The notes beneath the pieces are model-generated. The model had not been told where the DNA came from, did not search any database, and was given only the letters and a program-made list of their open reading frames with translations. The position numbers were made by a program, and so were the translations under genes. Of a stretch of DNA of 64,000 bases, positions 23,909 to 33,452 are shown in pieces; position 1 is the first letter of the stretch, and every line of letters begins with the position of its first letter. Source of the stretch: Flavipsychrobacter sp. (GTDB lineage: Bacteria; Bacteroidota; Bacteroidia; Chitinophagales; Chitinophagaceae); assembly GCA_016786565.1 (NCBI GenBank), contig JAEUVY010000102.1:42096-106095 (forward strand). Direction: 5' to 3'.

Positions 23909-26188
23909 CTACTTTACGATGCGCAACTTTGCAAAGTTCAGCATGATCTTTTTGACACCGTGTGCCGCACCAAAGTCTATTGCCGCAATGCGGTTCTGGG
24001 TTCCACCCTCAAGCGACATGATAGTTCCGAAGCCGAACTTCTGATGTTCCACCTTCATACCTACCTCAACTCCTGATATATCATCGGGAACAAAATCGGG
24101 CGACGGTGTGTGTGCTGCCGGCTTGGGCGCATTCAGCTTGTCGGCCAGTTTTTTGAGCGAAGGCATCTTGTCAAAGCCCGGAGGCAGGCCACTTTGCGCT
24201 GACGAAGATGGCGAGGGCCGATTACTCATACCTGTATAGGTGGCATCGATATGCATGGGCGGCACCTCCTTAATGAAACGGCTGGGATCGTTCTGTACCA
24301 GACTGCCGAAACGATAACGACTATTGGCATAGGTAATCCATAACTTCTGCTTGGCACGGGTAATGGCCACATAAAACAGCCTGCGCTCTTCCTCCAGATC
24401 GTTCCTGTCGTACATACTCATGGCACTGGGGAAGAGATTCTCTTCCATGCCCACAAGAAATACGCAAGGAAACTCAAGACCTTTTGCGGCATGTATGGTC
24501 ATCAGCTTCACCGCATCGGCGTCTTCGCCTTTGTCCTGGTCGGCATCGGTGAGCAAGGTGATCTGCTGCAAGTAACTACCGAGGCTCTTGTCCAGCAATT
24601 CGCCTTCCTCGTCGGGTGTTTCGGTGAACTCTTTGATAGAGTTGAGCAATTCCTGTACGTTCTCGTAACGTGCCACACCTTCCACACTCTTATCATCATA
24701 CAATTCCTTGACCAGGCCGGTGCGCTTGCCAATAGCGAATGCCACATCGTAAGCATTCTCCTTTTCGAGCATGGTGCGGAAGCTGTTGATCATGTTAACG
24801 AAGTCATCGGTGTTCGATGAGCGAAGTCCATCGATATCAGGGTTGGAGATGGTCTCCCAGAATGTTGTGTTCAATTCATTTGCCCTGATAGTAATGCGGT
24901 CGATGCTTGTCTTACCGATGCCCCTGGCAGGATAGTTGATAATACGTTTCAGATTCTCTTCGTCCTGAGGATTGACGATGATACGCAGATATGCGAGATA
25001 GTCTTTGATCTCTTTGCGCTGATAGAACGATGTACCGCCTACCAGCTTGTATGGAATATTGAGTCGGCGAAGGCTTTCCTCGAAAGAACGGCTTTGGGCG
25101 TTGGTGCGATAGAGCACCACAAAGTCTTTGTTGGCATAATGATTGCGCATCTGCTGTTCCTTGATGGCATCGGCAACGAACTTGCCTTCGTCATTGTCGG
25201 TCATGGTGCGCACAAGGGTTATCTTTTCCCCCTCCGAATTATCAGTCCACAACTGCTTGGGGATCTGGTTCTTGTTGTTGCCGATCACATTGTTGGCAAC
25301 GTTCAGAATAGTTTGCGTGCTGCGGTAGTTCTGTTCCAGCTTGATGACACGGGCGTCTTCATAATCGTCCTGAAACTGAAGTATGTTCTGCACGGTGGCA
25401 CCACGGAAGGAATAGATACTCTGGGCATCGTCGCCCACCACACAGATGTTCTCGTTGCGCGCCCCCAACAACTTGATGATGGCGTACTGCGCCAGGTTCG
25501 TATCCTGATACTCATCTATTAGGATGTACTTGAAACGGCCCTGGTATTTAGCCAGTGCATCGGGATAGTTTTTTAGCAGCAGGTACATCTTGAAAAGCAG
25601 GTCATCAAAGTCCATGGCACCGTTCCTGAAACAGCGCTTGGAATAAGAGTCGTAAATATCTGCTATCAAGGGGCGATTGCCACGCGCGTCTTCTTGTTGT
25701 ATGTAGGTATCCTTGCGATAAGCTTCTGCATCAATGAGGCTGTTCTTGGCTGCGGAGATACGATTGTAGATGAATGCCGGCTTATAGTGCTTATCATCCA
25801 GATTCATCTCTTTTACGATATTCTTGATGATGTTCTTTGCATCATCAGTATCGTATATAGTGAAGTTGTTGGGATAACCGAGTTTGTTGGCATCGGCACG
25901 AAGAATGCGCGCGAACACCGAGTGGAAGGTACCTATGTAAAGATTGCGGGCTTCGGTATTGCCGAGGGCTTTCTCCACACGCTCCTTCATTTCGGCAGCG
26001 GCCTTATTGGTGAAGGTGAGCGCAAGGATATTGAATGCGTCCACACCACTGTTCATAAGGTGGGCGATGCGCGTGGTGAGTACTTTCGTTTTTCCGCTAC
26101 CGGCGCCTGCCACTATCATCAATGGTCCGTCAACATGCAAAACAGCAGCGAGCTGCTGTTCGTTCAATCCCTCTAAATATTTGTGCAT
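23909..26188 (-). CDS. UvrD/PcrA-type ATP-dependent DNA helicase
   Basis: 759 residues, a superfamily 1A helicase with all motifs in order: GAGSGKTKVLTTRI (Walker A, residue ~30), DEYQDTNLAQY (Walker B), VGDDAQSIYSFRGA (III), QNYRSTQTIL (IV), VLYRTNAQSRSFEE, LMTIHAAKGLEFPCVF (V), EEERRLFYVAITRAK (VI). The C-terminal tail (MKVEHQKFGFGTIMSLEGG) is the Tudor-like domain of PcrA that contacts RNA polymerase. It works in nucleotide-excision repair and in removing proteins from DNA. The -7 motif sits so close to the ATG that the mRNA may be leaderless. Confidence 0.95.
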   Translation of the reverse strand: MHKYLEGLNEQQLAAVLHVDGPLMIVAGAGSGKTKVLTTRIAHLMNSGVDAFNILALTFTNKAAAEMKERVEKALGNTEARNLYIGTFHSVFARILRADANKLGYPNNFTIYDTDDAKNIIKNIVKEMNLDDKHYKPAFIYNRISAAKNSLIDAEAYRKDTYIQQEDARGNRPLIADIYDSYSKRCFRNGAMDFDDLLFKMYLLLKNYPDALAKYQGRFKYILIDEYQDTNLAQYAIIKLLGARNENICVVGDDAQSIYSFRGATVQNILQFQDDYEDARVIKLEQNYRSTQTILNVANNVIGNNKNQIPKQLWTDNSEGEKITLVRTMTDNDEGKFVADAIKEQQMRNHYANKDFVVLYRTNAQSRSFEESLRRLNIPYKLVGGTSFYQRKEIKDYLAYLRIIVNPQDEENLKRIINYPARGIGKTSIDRITIRANELNTTFWETISNPDIDGLRSSNTDDFVNMINSFRTMLEKENAYDVAFAIGKRTGLVKELYDDKSVEGVARYENVQELLNSIKEFTETPDEEGELLDKSLGSYLQQITLLTDADQDKGEDADAVKLMTIHAAKGLEFPCVFLVGMEENLFPSAMSMYDRNDLEEERRLFYVAITRAKQKLWITYANSRYRFGSLVQNDPSRFIKEVPPMHIDATYTGMSNRPSPSSSAQSGLPPGFDKMPSLKKLADKLNAPKPAAHTPSPDFVPDDISGVEVGMKVEHQKFGFGTIMSLEGGTQNRIAAIDFGAAHGVKKIMLNFAKLRIVK

Positions 26189-26192
26189 GCAG

Positions 26193-26200
26193 CAAATTTA
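26193..26200 (-). promoter_or_regulatory. -7 promoter element of the helicase gene
   Basis: Minus-strand TAAATTTG, an exact TAnnTTTG match. It ends only 4 bp before the ATG at 26188, so a start site about 7 nt downstream coincides with the start codon. Confidence 0.45.
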
Positions 26201-26286
26201 CGTCAGGGAGCGTTAACAGCCTGTGTGAACCTAATGCCACACAGGCAATATTTATCAACATTACCAATGCGCTAATGCACAAAAAA

Positions 26287-26308
26287 AACGGGAGCGATTG
26301 CTCCCGTT
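26287..26308 (-). terminator. Intrinsic terminator
   Basis: 9-bp perfect stem AACGGGAGC / GCTCCCGTT with a 4-nt loop, followed on the minus strand by eight T. It lies 23 bp after the T9SS gene stop at 26332. Confidence 0.9.
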
Positions 26309-26331
26309 CTCAATATAGTACTGAAGTTTTT

Positions 26332-27048
26332 TTATTGTTTTGTGAACTTGCGTGTAGCAACCACGTCGCCGTGTGAGTTCATGAGCCTTACAAAGTAGAT
26401 ACCTGAAGGAATGTTCTCAACGTTGAGGCTTGCACCTGCATTATCGGTAGGGCGAAACAGGCTCACCTGCTTGCCTATGATATTGTACACCGCAATGCTT
26501 TTGATGTCTGAAGCAGCATCAAACAATACGTTGAGTGAAGATGTAGCGGGGTTGGGATAAACCACAACATCGTTTCCCACTTTTACACTTGACACGCTTG
26601 TTGCGGTACGAGTAACGATGAAAGTGGCAATTGCAGTATCTGAAGTGGCGAACTTATTATTCAAACGAACCCTGAGATAATAAGTACCGCTCGTTGAACC
26701 CGCACCTATTGGTATCTGAAGCTTGAAATCGTTGGTTGCAGAAGCCGGGTAAGGGCTTTCGTGTAACGTTGAAGCAGTTGGAGGCCAAATGCTTGTACCC
26801 GAGAAACAGTTTGCGGCATCGCAAATACCTACTGCTGACAGCCAGTCAGCCGGGAAATCAGTTGCAAACACCTTCCACTCGAGTGTGACAGTTGATGTCG
26901 TTGTATTGGTTACGTTATTGTAAACATAATCTGCTACAGCAAGGTTGAGCGTTGCTGTATCTTTATGCATTGTGAAGGACTGTGCGTTTGAATTAACTGC
27001 AAATAAGGTTGTACAGGCAAACGCTGCGGTTGCGAAAAACTTCTTCAT
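26332..27048 (-). CDS. Secreted protein with T9SS sorting domain
   Basis: 238 residues from MKKFFATAAFACTTLFAVNS, a signal peptide; an eight-residue in-frame lead is omitted. The central region (about 30-155) is an immunoglobulin-like beta-sandwich (TVTLEWKVFATDFPADWLSA, TSGTYYLRVRLNNKFATSDT) with two Cys in CDAANCF that may bridge. The last 75 residues are T9SS type A (VVYPNPATSSLNVLFD, IPSGIYFVRLMNSHGD, ATRKFTKQ). This is a compact surface or secreted protein; function unknown. Confidence 0.82.
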   Translation of the reverse strand: MKKFFATAAFACTTLFAVNSNAQSFTMHKDTATLNLAVADYVYNNVTNTTTSTVTLEWKVFATDFPADWLSAVGICDAANCFSGTSIWPPTASTLHESPYPASATNDFKLQIPIGAGSTSGTYYLRVRLNNKFATSDTAIATFIVTRTATSVSSVKVGNDVVVYPNPATSSLNVLFDAASDIKSIAVYNIIGKQVSLFRPTDNAGASLNVENIPSGIYFVRLMNSHGDVVATRKFTKQ

Positions 27049-27161
27049 GTTGTTTTTGTTTTCTGAATGCAATTTAGCACTCCTATATCACTTTTCCAAA
27101 TTATTGTCTCACATTTCATATTTTAGAGAAACATTAACCATTTGATTATCAGGCAAAAAAA

Positions 27162-27185
27162 GGCGTCGGGTGAAAGCCCGACGCC
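27162..27185. terminator. Strong bidirectional terminator
   Basis: 9-bp perfect stem GGCGTCGGG / CCCGACGCC with a 6-nt loop, preceded by seven A and followed by six T. It lies 25 bp after the stop of the minus-strand gene at 27210 and upstream of the gene at 26332-27048. Confidence 0.92.
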
Positions 27186-27209
27186 TTTTTTGCTATTCAG
27201 TGAGGAAAA

Positions 27210-29144
27210 CTACTTGGTTACATTCAACTTTTCTGTGATTGTTCCCATTTCAGTTTGAATCCTTACAACATAAATACCGGAAGTGAGGTCTGCCAAAGGC
27301 AACACCACACGGTTGGTACCAACCTGCATTTTACCGGCAGGAACGTTCAGAACTGTCCTTCCCAACATGTCAACAACATCAACCTGAACATTGCCGCTAT
27401 TTTTCAGATCGAAAATAACGTTTGCAACATCAGAAGCGGGATTAGGACGAACAACGAAGTTCTCAACACCAACTGCTACGTCAGCAACACCAACTGTAAG
27501 AGAGAAATTATTGCTATTGAGGATCGTTCCTTTTGCACCATCTATCAGCATAATGATACCATGCAGTTTGTTGGTTGCCCACGTTGCCGGAATCGTTTTA
27601 TTGAAAGTGTAGTTATAATCAGTGCTTACCGCCATAGTTGCAGGGAGCAAACCAGCGCCACCGGTAACAGATGGGTCAATAGAACGAGCGACGAAATCAT
27701 ACTTCATCTGAGAAGCAGGGATCGGGTTAGGAAGCGCATTGTAGTTGATGCCACCACCACTGAGGAGGTTGGTAGTTGAACCGCTGTATGCATTGGCCTG
27801 AGCCCAGCCAGATGTTGTGCCTGACATATCATCTTCAGTGATAACCATTGCCAGTTTAGCGTTTTTCAATTCGATCGCCGGCTTAACGGTAACCGCCACA
27901 GACAAGCTTGTACCTGTGAGCGTAGGGGCAGCTGTTACGCTTGCAAACGCGAAATCGTCATTAAGCTGTGTGTAAGCAGCCAAAACGTCGCTTGGATCCA
28001 TAGTATAACGACGATCGGCCAAAACTGACGGATAACCGCTGATATTTCCGCCTAACCATGAGTCATATGCAGTAAGAACCATCGGATCGCCATTGTGAAC
28101 AGCGATAAGACTTACGCCATTACCATAAAGAGTATGGAGCGAGTCCATGTACACTGCACCACGAGGACACCACTGGCACCACGTACCTGTACCTTCTTCA
28201 AAAACGATCTTCTTGGTAGGCATAAACGCTACTGTGGTGAGCGTATCCATTGCGGCACTATCATTTGTAGCGTTAGCATCGCCTGTAAGGGAAGCCCAAA
28301 CTTTCAACTGATACGGCCCCACAGCTGCCGGCATTGTAACCGGAGTTGTAGCTGTAAACGTTGCCGATGTGAACGGAGCGATTGATACGCCTGTAACAGG
28401 GTTAGTAACAACCGAACCACCATTAAATATGTACTTCACATCATATGAAGTAATTGTTGTACTACCGTTGTTAAATACCTGACCTATCACAGTAATGTTG
28501 CTGCCACCGGTCGCGTATGACTGAGGGTCAGCGGGGGTAGGTGCAATTGCTGTAAGAGCAATATCGTTTGCTGCAGGTGAGAAAACAGAGATGTCATCGA
28601 TACCGGCACCAAACAACCATCCACCACCGTCTTTATAACGGAAGCCAACCTGTACGTTTGACATGCCTGCATAAGCAGACAGGTCAACGTAACGTGTAGA
28701 CCAACCTGATGCGCCATTCAATGTTGACACAACGGTCCAGGTACTACCTGCATCAGTTGTTACCTCAACGGTAAGTGTTTCTGTAATTGAACTATATGTT
28801 CCTTTAACATAGTAAGCGTCAAATTTCAACCACCATGAGCCAGACGTCAGCGAAAAAACCGGTGAAACCAGCAAACTGTTGGTGTTATTGGCACCCGCAC
28901 GCTTGTCATCATTAAGTGCCACAAACTTTGTGTGTGCCGAAAGCGGGAAATCGGTGCTTCCGAGCGCCGTATTGATACCACAGTTCCAACCTACTGAGTC
29001 ATTGGGCATACCAACTGCAACTGTTTGAGTCCAACCGGAGGGCAGGGCGGTGCCGGTTGTACTTTCAAAATTTTCGGTCAACTGTGCATCTGCCGAGAAG
29101 GCGATAGCGCAGGACGCAACTAAAGAAGCAAATAGTTTTTTCAT
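27210..29144 (-). CDS. T9SS protein with choice-of-anchor J and Omp28-like thioredoxin domains
   Basis: 644 residues: signal peptide (1-20), a choice-of-anchor J/cleaved-adhesin domain (about 22-185; LTENFESTTGTALPSGWTQ, TKFVALNDDKRAG, GWSTRYVDLSAYAG), a CARDB-like Ig domain (about 190-305), then an Omp28-type thioredoxin-like region starting at VFEEGTGTWCQWCPRGAVYM, whose CxxC is the expected redox pair. A T9SS type A domain closes it (VVRPNPASDVANVIFD, LTSGIYVVRIQTE). The Cys pair suggests a redox or metal role outside the cell. It is followed by a strong terminator and stands alone. Confidence 0.85.
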   Translation of the reverse strand: MKKLFASLVASCAIAFSADAQLTENFESTTGTALPSGWTQTVAVGMPNDSVGWNCGINTALGSTDFPLSAHTKFVALNDDKRAGANNTNSLLVSPVFSLTSGSWWLKFDAYYVKGTYSSITETLTVEVTTDAGSTWTVVSTLNGASGWSTRYVDLSAYAGMSNVQVGFRYKDGGGWLFGAGIDDISVFSPAANDIALTAIAPTPADPQSYATGGSNITVIGQVFNNGSTTITSYDVKYIFNGGSVVTNPVTGVSIAPFTSATFTATTPVTMPAAVGPYQLKVWASLTGDANATNDSAAMDTLTTVAFMPTKKIVFEEGTGTWCQWCPRGAVYMDSLHTLYGNGVSLIAVHNGDPMVLTAYDSWLGGNISGYPSVLADRRYTMDPSDVLAAYTQLNDDFAFASVTAAPTLTGTSLSVAVTVKPAIELKNAKLAMVITEDDMSGTTSGWAQANAYSGSTTNLLSGGGINYNALPNPIPASQMKYDFVARSIDPSVTGGAGLLPATMAVSTDYNYTFNKTIPATWATNKLHGIIMLIDGAKGTILNSNNFSLTVGVADVAVGVENFVVRPNPASDVANVIFDLKNSGNVQVDVVDMLGRTVLNVPAGKMQVGTNRVVLPLADLTSGIYVVRIQTEMGTITEKLNVTK

Positions 29145-29326
29145 TTTGGATAAATAAAACGTTTAGAAAGGTTTTGTCTGTAAAATTATGGGAATGCCAT
29201 CGATTTGAAAAAAAATAATTTTGACACAACAGTCAAACTATCAGAACCAAACGATGACGTTTAATTTTTAATATTTTAATTGTAATATGTTAACTAAAAA
29301 TGTAAAATTGTAACACAAAGCCTTCA

Positions 29327-30820
29327 TTACTCCATCGTATAACTCACACTGCCGTCTTTTTCGTCTTTTAGCAGCACTCCGCTGGCTGCCAATTGATTGC
29401 GGATAAGATCGCTGGTAGCAAAATCTTTCCGCTTTTTGGCATCCTTTCGGATGTCTATGAGCAGAGAAAGTACCTTGTCCAACTTATCGGTCTGCTGCAC
29501 CTGCAACGGTTGCATACCCAAAATGTCTACCAGGTAAGTGCTGAAAGTATCTTTCACCAGCGCGAAGGTTGCTGCAGAAAGGGCATTACCGGACACCTGA
29601 CCACCCTTCATACCGTTGATGACAGGAGCCATTTCAAACAGATTGGCGATGACTTTGGCGGTGTTGAGGTCGTCGTTCATAAAATCGGCGCATTCATGGC
29701 ACCAGGCAACAACTTTGGCATCAAGGTCTTTATCGGCAGCATCGGCATTACCCGCATGTGCCAGATTTTGTAACACTTCATATGCTTCCCACAAGCGACG
29801 GAATGCCTTTTCGGAACCCTGAAGTGCCTCGTTGCTGAAGTCTAGCGTGCTGCGGTAATGTGTTTGCAGAATGTAAAAACGAACCACCATGGGGTGATAG
29901 GGCTGCGCCAGAAGCGGGTGATGACCCGAGAAAAGCTCTGACAACTTAATCACGTTGTTGTAGCTTTTACCCATCTTCTTCCCGTTGATGGTGATCATAT
30001 TATTGTGCATCCAGTAACGCACGGGCGGGTGACCGTGAGCGATGGTGCTTTGCGCTATCTCGCTTTCGTGGTGCGGGAACTGGAGGTCCATGCCTCCACC
30101 ATGTATATCAAATGTCTCACCAAGATATTTGCTGGCCATGGCAGAGCACTCGATGTGCCAACCCGGGAATCCTTCGCCCCAAGGGCTCTTCCACCTCATG
30201 ATATGCTCCGGCGGAGCCTTCTTCCACAACGCGAAATCGGCTTTGTTGCGTTTTTCCTCCTGACCATCAAGCTCGCGGGTGGTTTCCAACTGGTCTTCCA
30301 GCACCCTGCCCGACAACTTTCCGTAGGGATAGGCAGCGGCATATTTAGGCACATCAAAATATACAGATCCGTTAACCTCGTAGGCAAAACCTTTCTCAAT
30401 GATGGTCTCTATCATGGATATCTGCTCTACTATATGGCCTGTGGCTGTAGGCTCAATAGAAGGTTCGTCGCAATTGAACATTGCCATGCCCTTGTGGAAC
30501 ATGGAAGTGTACTTATGTACCATCTCCATTGGTTCCAGCTTCTCCAATTTGGCCTTTTCGTTCACCTTATCCACCGCGTCACGGCCTTCCTCTTCAAAGT
30601 GGCCGGCATCGGTAATGTTGCGTACATAACGCACCCGGTAGCCGAGATGTTTCAGATAGCGCTGCACCACGTCGAAAGTGACGTATGGACGGGCATGTCC
30701 CAGGTGAGATTCGCCGGAAACGGTAGGACCGCATACATACAGACCGGCATGACCGGGTGTAAGCGACTCGAAACGTTCCTTTTGGCGGGTATATGAGTTG
30801 TATATGTGAAATTCAGACAT
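29327..30820 (-). CDS. cysS: Cysteinyl-tRNA synthetase
   Basis: 497 residues from the ATG at 30820; a TTG three codons earlier is unlikely. It charges tRNA-Cys. Class I signatures are present: the HIGH-like SHLGHARPY (about 38), the zinc and editing region ([20 protein letters not shown]), and KMSKS-like KKMGKSYNN (about 280). The C-terminal helical domain ([20 protein letters not shown]) is complete. Length matches bacterial CysRS. Confidence 0.96.
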   Translation of the reverse strand: MSEFHIYNSYTRQKERFESLTPGHAGLYVCGPTVSGESHLGHARPYVTFDVVQRYLKHLGYRVRYVRNITDAGHFEEEGRDAVDKVNEKAKLEKLEPMEMVHKYTSMFHKGMAMFNCDEPSIEPTATGHIVEQISMIETIIEKGFAYEVNGSVYFDVPKYAAAYPYGKLSGRVLEDQLETTRELDGQEEKRNKADFALWKKAPPEHIMRWKSPWGEGFPGWHIECSAMASKYLGETFDIHGGGMDLQFPHHESEIAQSTIAHGHPPVRYWMHNNMITINGKKMGKSYNNVIKLSELFSGHHPLLAQPYHPMVVRFYILQTHYRSTLDFSNEALQGSEKAFRRLWEAYEVLQNLAHAGNADAADKDLDAKVVAWCHECADFMNDDLNTAKVIANLFEMAPVINGMKGGQVSGNALSAATFALVKDTFSTYLVDILGMQPLQVQQTDKLDKVLSLLIDIRKDAKKRKDFATSDLIRNQLAASGVLLKDEKDGSVSYTME

Positions 30821-31072
30821 AATGTTCAATTTTCATTCCGTGCTGAACGTTTGCTCAACGGCGGAACAGGATGTAAAAATAAGTGTGTGCGGGAAAATGC
30901 AGAAACGGTCAACATCGGGCCACTAAACAACCTTGTGGCCCCGGCAGTGTTGGCTCAACCAACTGAATGGAATATGTATGTTGTGCGCTGATCAATTTGC
31001 ATGCATTTAATGCAAATGTAACTAAAGTGCGGGATTTTGGCGAGGTCTCCCGAGGAACATAATTCTCTTACA

Positions 31073-31675
31073 CTATTGCTCGTCTCCGCCCTTACACCGC
31101 TTGCGACCGGCAAGATCGTGTAATATCTGATCTAATTGCTCGGCACTCTCGCCTATACGCTGGATGGCGAACTTAGTATTGGCATCCAGGTTGGTGGTGT
31201 CAATAATGTCGATAAGTCCCAAAATGTTTGCAACAGGTTTACGCACCTCATGAGACTGAATGAACTGCAATCGTTCGATCGTCCGGTTTTTCAGTTCTAT
31301 CTGATCCAGCAGTTCAGACACCTCATAACCGATACACATCACTCCCTCCATGACCCCTGCTTCATTCTTAAGTGCAACGAAATCCCAATCAGTGGTGGCA
31401 TATCCGCCGCCTTTAACAGGCTTTCTGATGATGATGGAACGGAACTGACCGGGCGCGCTCATGCAATCTTCTACAACACGATAAACCTCGGGTGCATCTT
31501 CGGGGTGCACATCTTCCATACAGGTCTTACCGATGAAATTGTTGGTAATAAATCCAAACCTCTCTGAGAAGGCCTTATTGACGTAGGTGTAATTTCCCTG
31601 CATGTCAATAACGATGAGGTAAAAATCGGACATGGAGTCCAGTAATTTCAAAAGATATTTCTGCCCGTTCTGCAT
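31073..31675 (-). CDS. PAS domain protein with DHp-like helix, no ATPase domain
   Basis: 200 residues. Residues 12-130 are a PAS/PAC sensor domain (FYLIVIDMQGNYTYVNKAFS, ERFGFITNNFIGKTCMEDVHPED, CIGYEVSELL). Residues 140-190 resemble the dimerisation and phospho-acceptor helix of histidine kinases, with SHEVRKPVANILGLIDI carrying the H-box His. No N, G1, F or G2 box follows. The protein ends after RKRCKGGDEQ at a clean stop. It could be phosphorylated by a partner kinase or act as a sensor/dimerisation unit. A similar neighbour follows upstream on the same strand. Confidence 0.82.
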   Translation of the reverse strand: MQNGQKYLLKLLDSMSDFYLIVIDMQGNYTYVNKAFSERFGFITNNFIGKTCMEDVHPEDAPEVYRVVEDCMSAPGQFRSIIIRKPVKGGGYATTDWDFVALKNEAGVMEGVMCIGYEVSELLDQIELKNRTIERLQFIQSHEVRKPVANILGLIDIIDTTNLDANTKFAIQRIGESAEQLDQILHDLAGRKRCKGGDEQ

Positions 31676-31788
31676 AATTCAACTGTAAATAAGTGGGTGA
31701 CGGGCAACAAAGTAAAAAGCGTAGACAGCGTCGAGTCTATCAGCCGTGCAAGATACCATATTTCTACGATGTTCTTTTGGCAAAAATG

Positions 31789-32817
31789 CTACTCGTCTTT
31801 CCTGGATGTAATATCATTCAGCCTGCGCACAATTTCATCGAGCCGCATTAAAGCTGTTCGAATTCCGCCAATAAACACGGATAGATCGTCCTGCGTAAGA
31901 TGAACGCCGTCAATAACATCAGACACGCCCATTATAGTGGCGAGTGGCCCGCGCAGGTCGTGTGATACCATCATAGAAAATTGTTCCAATTCCTTGTTTC
32001 TTTCGAGGATCACCTCCGACATCTGCAGAATGTTCTCTTCTTTTTGCTTTTGTGTTGTGATGTCCTCAGCAATTCCCAAAACCGCATGCTCGGTTTGTCC
32101 TTTAGGGATGTACGGGATCTTGATGATGCGCCAGATTTTTTCGACACCATGGTGGTCCTTTTGCCGGAAATCGGACACAATCAATTTCTTACCAGACGAA
32201 AGAACCAACTGGTCCTGTGCAGATAACTCCAGATACTCTGCTTCGGACCGAACAAAATCTCTTAAGTTCTTACCACGCAATTGTTCGGCCGTAATGCCAT
32301 AATGCCCGAGGAATACATGATTACCGAAAATGTAGTCACCATTTGACTGCCGGGCATATATAGATAGGGGTATAAGATCCAGTATCAACTGAAGGTTCAC
32401 TTCTGTTGTCTTGAGGTCTTTCGTAGCCTTCAATGATTCGGTTACATCCTGCGTCACTCCATAGATACCTGCAAGTGTGTTCTCAGGCGTATACTCACAT
32501 TCGACAATACAGTGGATATTCCTTACCTCGCCGTCGGGTCTTACTATCCGGCAGTCAAAGGTTACACTGGTCTGATTATTCCTTATGAATTCAATACTGC
32601 CGCGCACCGAACTAAGGTCGTCAGGATGCACCATGGCCTCCCATTCATCGTAGTTATGGACATTGTTGGTGACCTCAAGGCCATGTATCCTGCAGGCCTC
32701 TTCGGACCAAACAGAGATGCCTGTTGACAGGTCTAATTCCCAACTACCAAATCGGGCCAGGCGTTGTGCCTGATTCATTCGCCGTAAAGTGGCCGCAAGG
32801 TGATTTTCAAGGTTCAT
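31789..32817 (-). CDS. Double-PAS protein with DHp-like helix, no ATPase domain
   Basis: 342 residues: two PAS/PAC domains (about 10-130, with FGSWELDLSTGISVWSEEAC and a PYC-type CEYTPENTLAGIYGVTQDV; and 140-255, with LDLIPLSIYARQSNGDYIFG), followed by a DHp helix (MVSHDLRGPLATIMGVSDVI, H-box His at about 285). It stops 55 residues later (MRLDEIVRRLNDITSRKDE) without a catalytic ATPase domain. Like 31073-31675, this is half a kinase. Both lie on the same strand 113 bp apart and probably work together with a separate kinase. A perfect 16-bp palindrome lies 10 bp upstream of its ATG. Confidence 0.82.
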   Translation of the reverse strand: MNLENHLAATLRRMNQAQRLARFGSWELDLSTGISVWSEEACRIHGLEVTNNVHNYDEWEAMVHPDDLSSVRGSIEFIRNNQTSVTFDCRIVRPDGEVRNIHCIVECEYTPENTLAGIYGVTQDVTESLKATKDLKTTEVNLQLILDLIPLSIYARQSNGDYIFGNHVFLGHYGITAEQLRGKNLRDFVRSEAEYLELSAQDQLVLSSGKKLIVSDFRQKDHHGVEKIWRIIKIPYIPKGQTEHAVLGIAEDITTQKQKEENILQMSEVILERNKELEQFSMMVSHDLRGPLATIMGVSDVIDGVHLTQDDLSVFIGGIRTALMRLDEIVRRLNDITSRKDE

Positions 32818-32827
32818 GGTTGTTTAA

Positions 32828-32843
32828 TATTTGATATCAAATA
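32828..32843. promoter_or_regulatory. Perfect 16-bp palindrome upstream of the PAS gene
   Basis: TATTTGATATCAAATA reads the same on both strands. It lies 10 bp before the ATG at 32817, a good place for a repressor or activator dimer. The sequence also contains a TATTTG resembling part of a -7 element, so it could overlap the promoter. Confidence 0.5.
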
Positions 32844-32910
32844 CAGCCCATTTCTTAAACAAATATAAACAGAATCGTCCGTCTAACCACACTTCACCAG
32901 GCTGCCATTT

Positions 32911-33342
32911 TTAGTAGGTGCACCAGTACACCATAGAAGAACACTGCGCCAAAACAGGTGTACTGGGAGTACATGCGGCAGTGTTGCTATTGGAATACCT
33001 GAACTCGAGCGTATGGGAACCGGCAGCCACAGTGTAAGTGGAACTGGTAACACCCGGAGCCAACGTGGTCCATACAGAACCATCCCACACAACGGTATAG
33101 GTACTTGACGATGAACGATTACTGAACTGTACCTCGGCCGTGTTGTTCACCACACAACTCTGCACCTTGGTCTCGCAACGGGTACCTGTGTATCCGGATG
33201 GGCATAAACACGCTCCTGCATCGCAGGTGCCACCATTCTTACAATTCACGTCTTTACACTTATCCTTGGTACAGGCTGTGTAAAGTGTAGCAGAGAAGAT
33301 ACCTATTGTGGCAAGAGCAGATAACAATACATAACGCTTCAT
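32911..33342 (-). CDS. Lipoprotein with EGF-like domain
   Basis: 143 residues from MKRYVLLSALATIGIFSATL; an in-frame lead to 33384 is dropped. The lipobox YTAC has the Cys at about 24. Residues 25-58 are an EGF-like module: CKDVNCKNGGTCDAGACLCP, then GYTGTRCE, six Cys in the canonical spacing. The remaining part is a beta domain rich in Ser/Thr (FSNRSSSSTYTVVWDGSVWT). EGF-like modules of this form occur in Bacteroidota lipoproteins and probably stabilise surface domains or take part in adhesion; function not known. Confidence 0.82.
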   Translation of the reverse strand: MKRYVLLSALATIGIFSATLYTACTKDKCKDVNCKNGGTCDAGACLCPSGYTGTRCETKVQSCVVNNTAEVQFSNRSSSSTYTVVWDGSVWTTLAPGVTSSTYTVAAGSHTLEFRYSNSNTAACTPSTPVLAQCSSMVYWCTY

Positions 33343-33452
33343 AACAAGATGACTTTGCTGTGTCAATAATGCAAAGTTCACCAACCGCTCTCCGCTACTT
33401 GCTGACTGTCGTCAGCAAGATGACTGTTATGGATCAACTACAAGGCACACCG

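Noticed and set aside
23909..26188. Phage or defence helicase
   Set aside because: It has the full PcrA plan, including the C-terminal Tudor-like domain, and sits among housekeeping genes.
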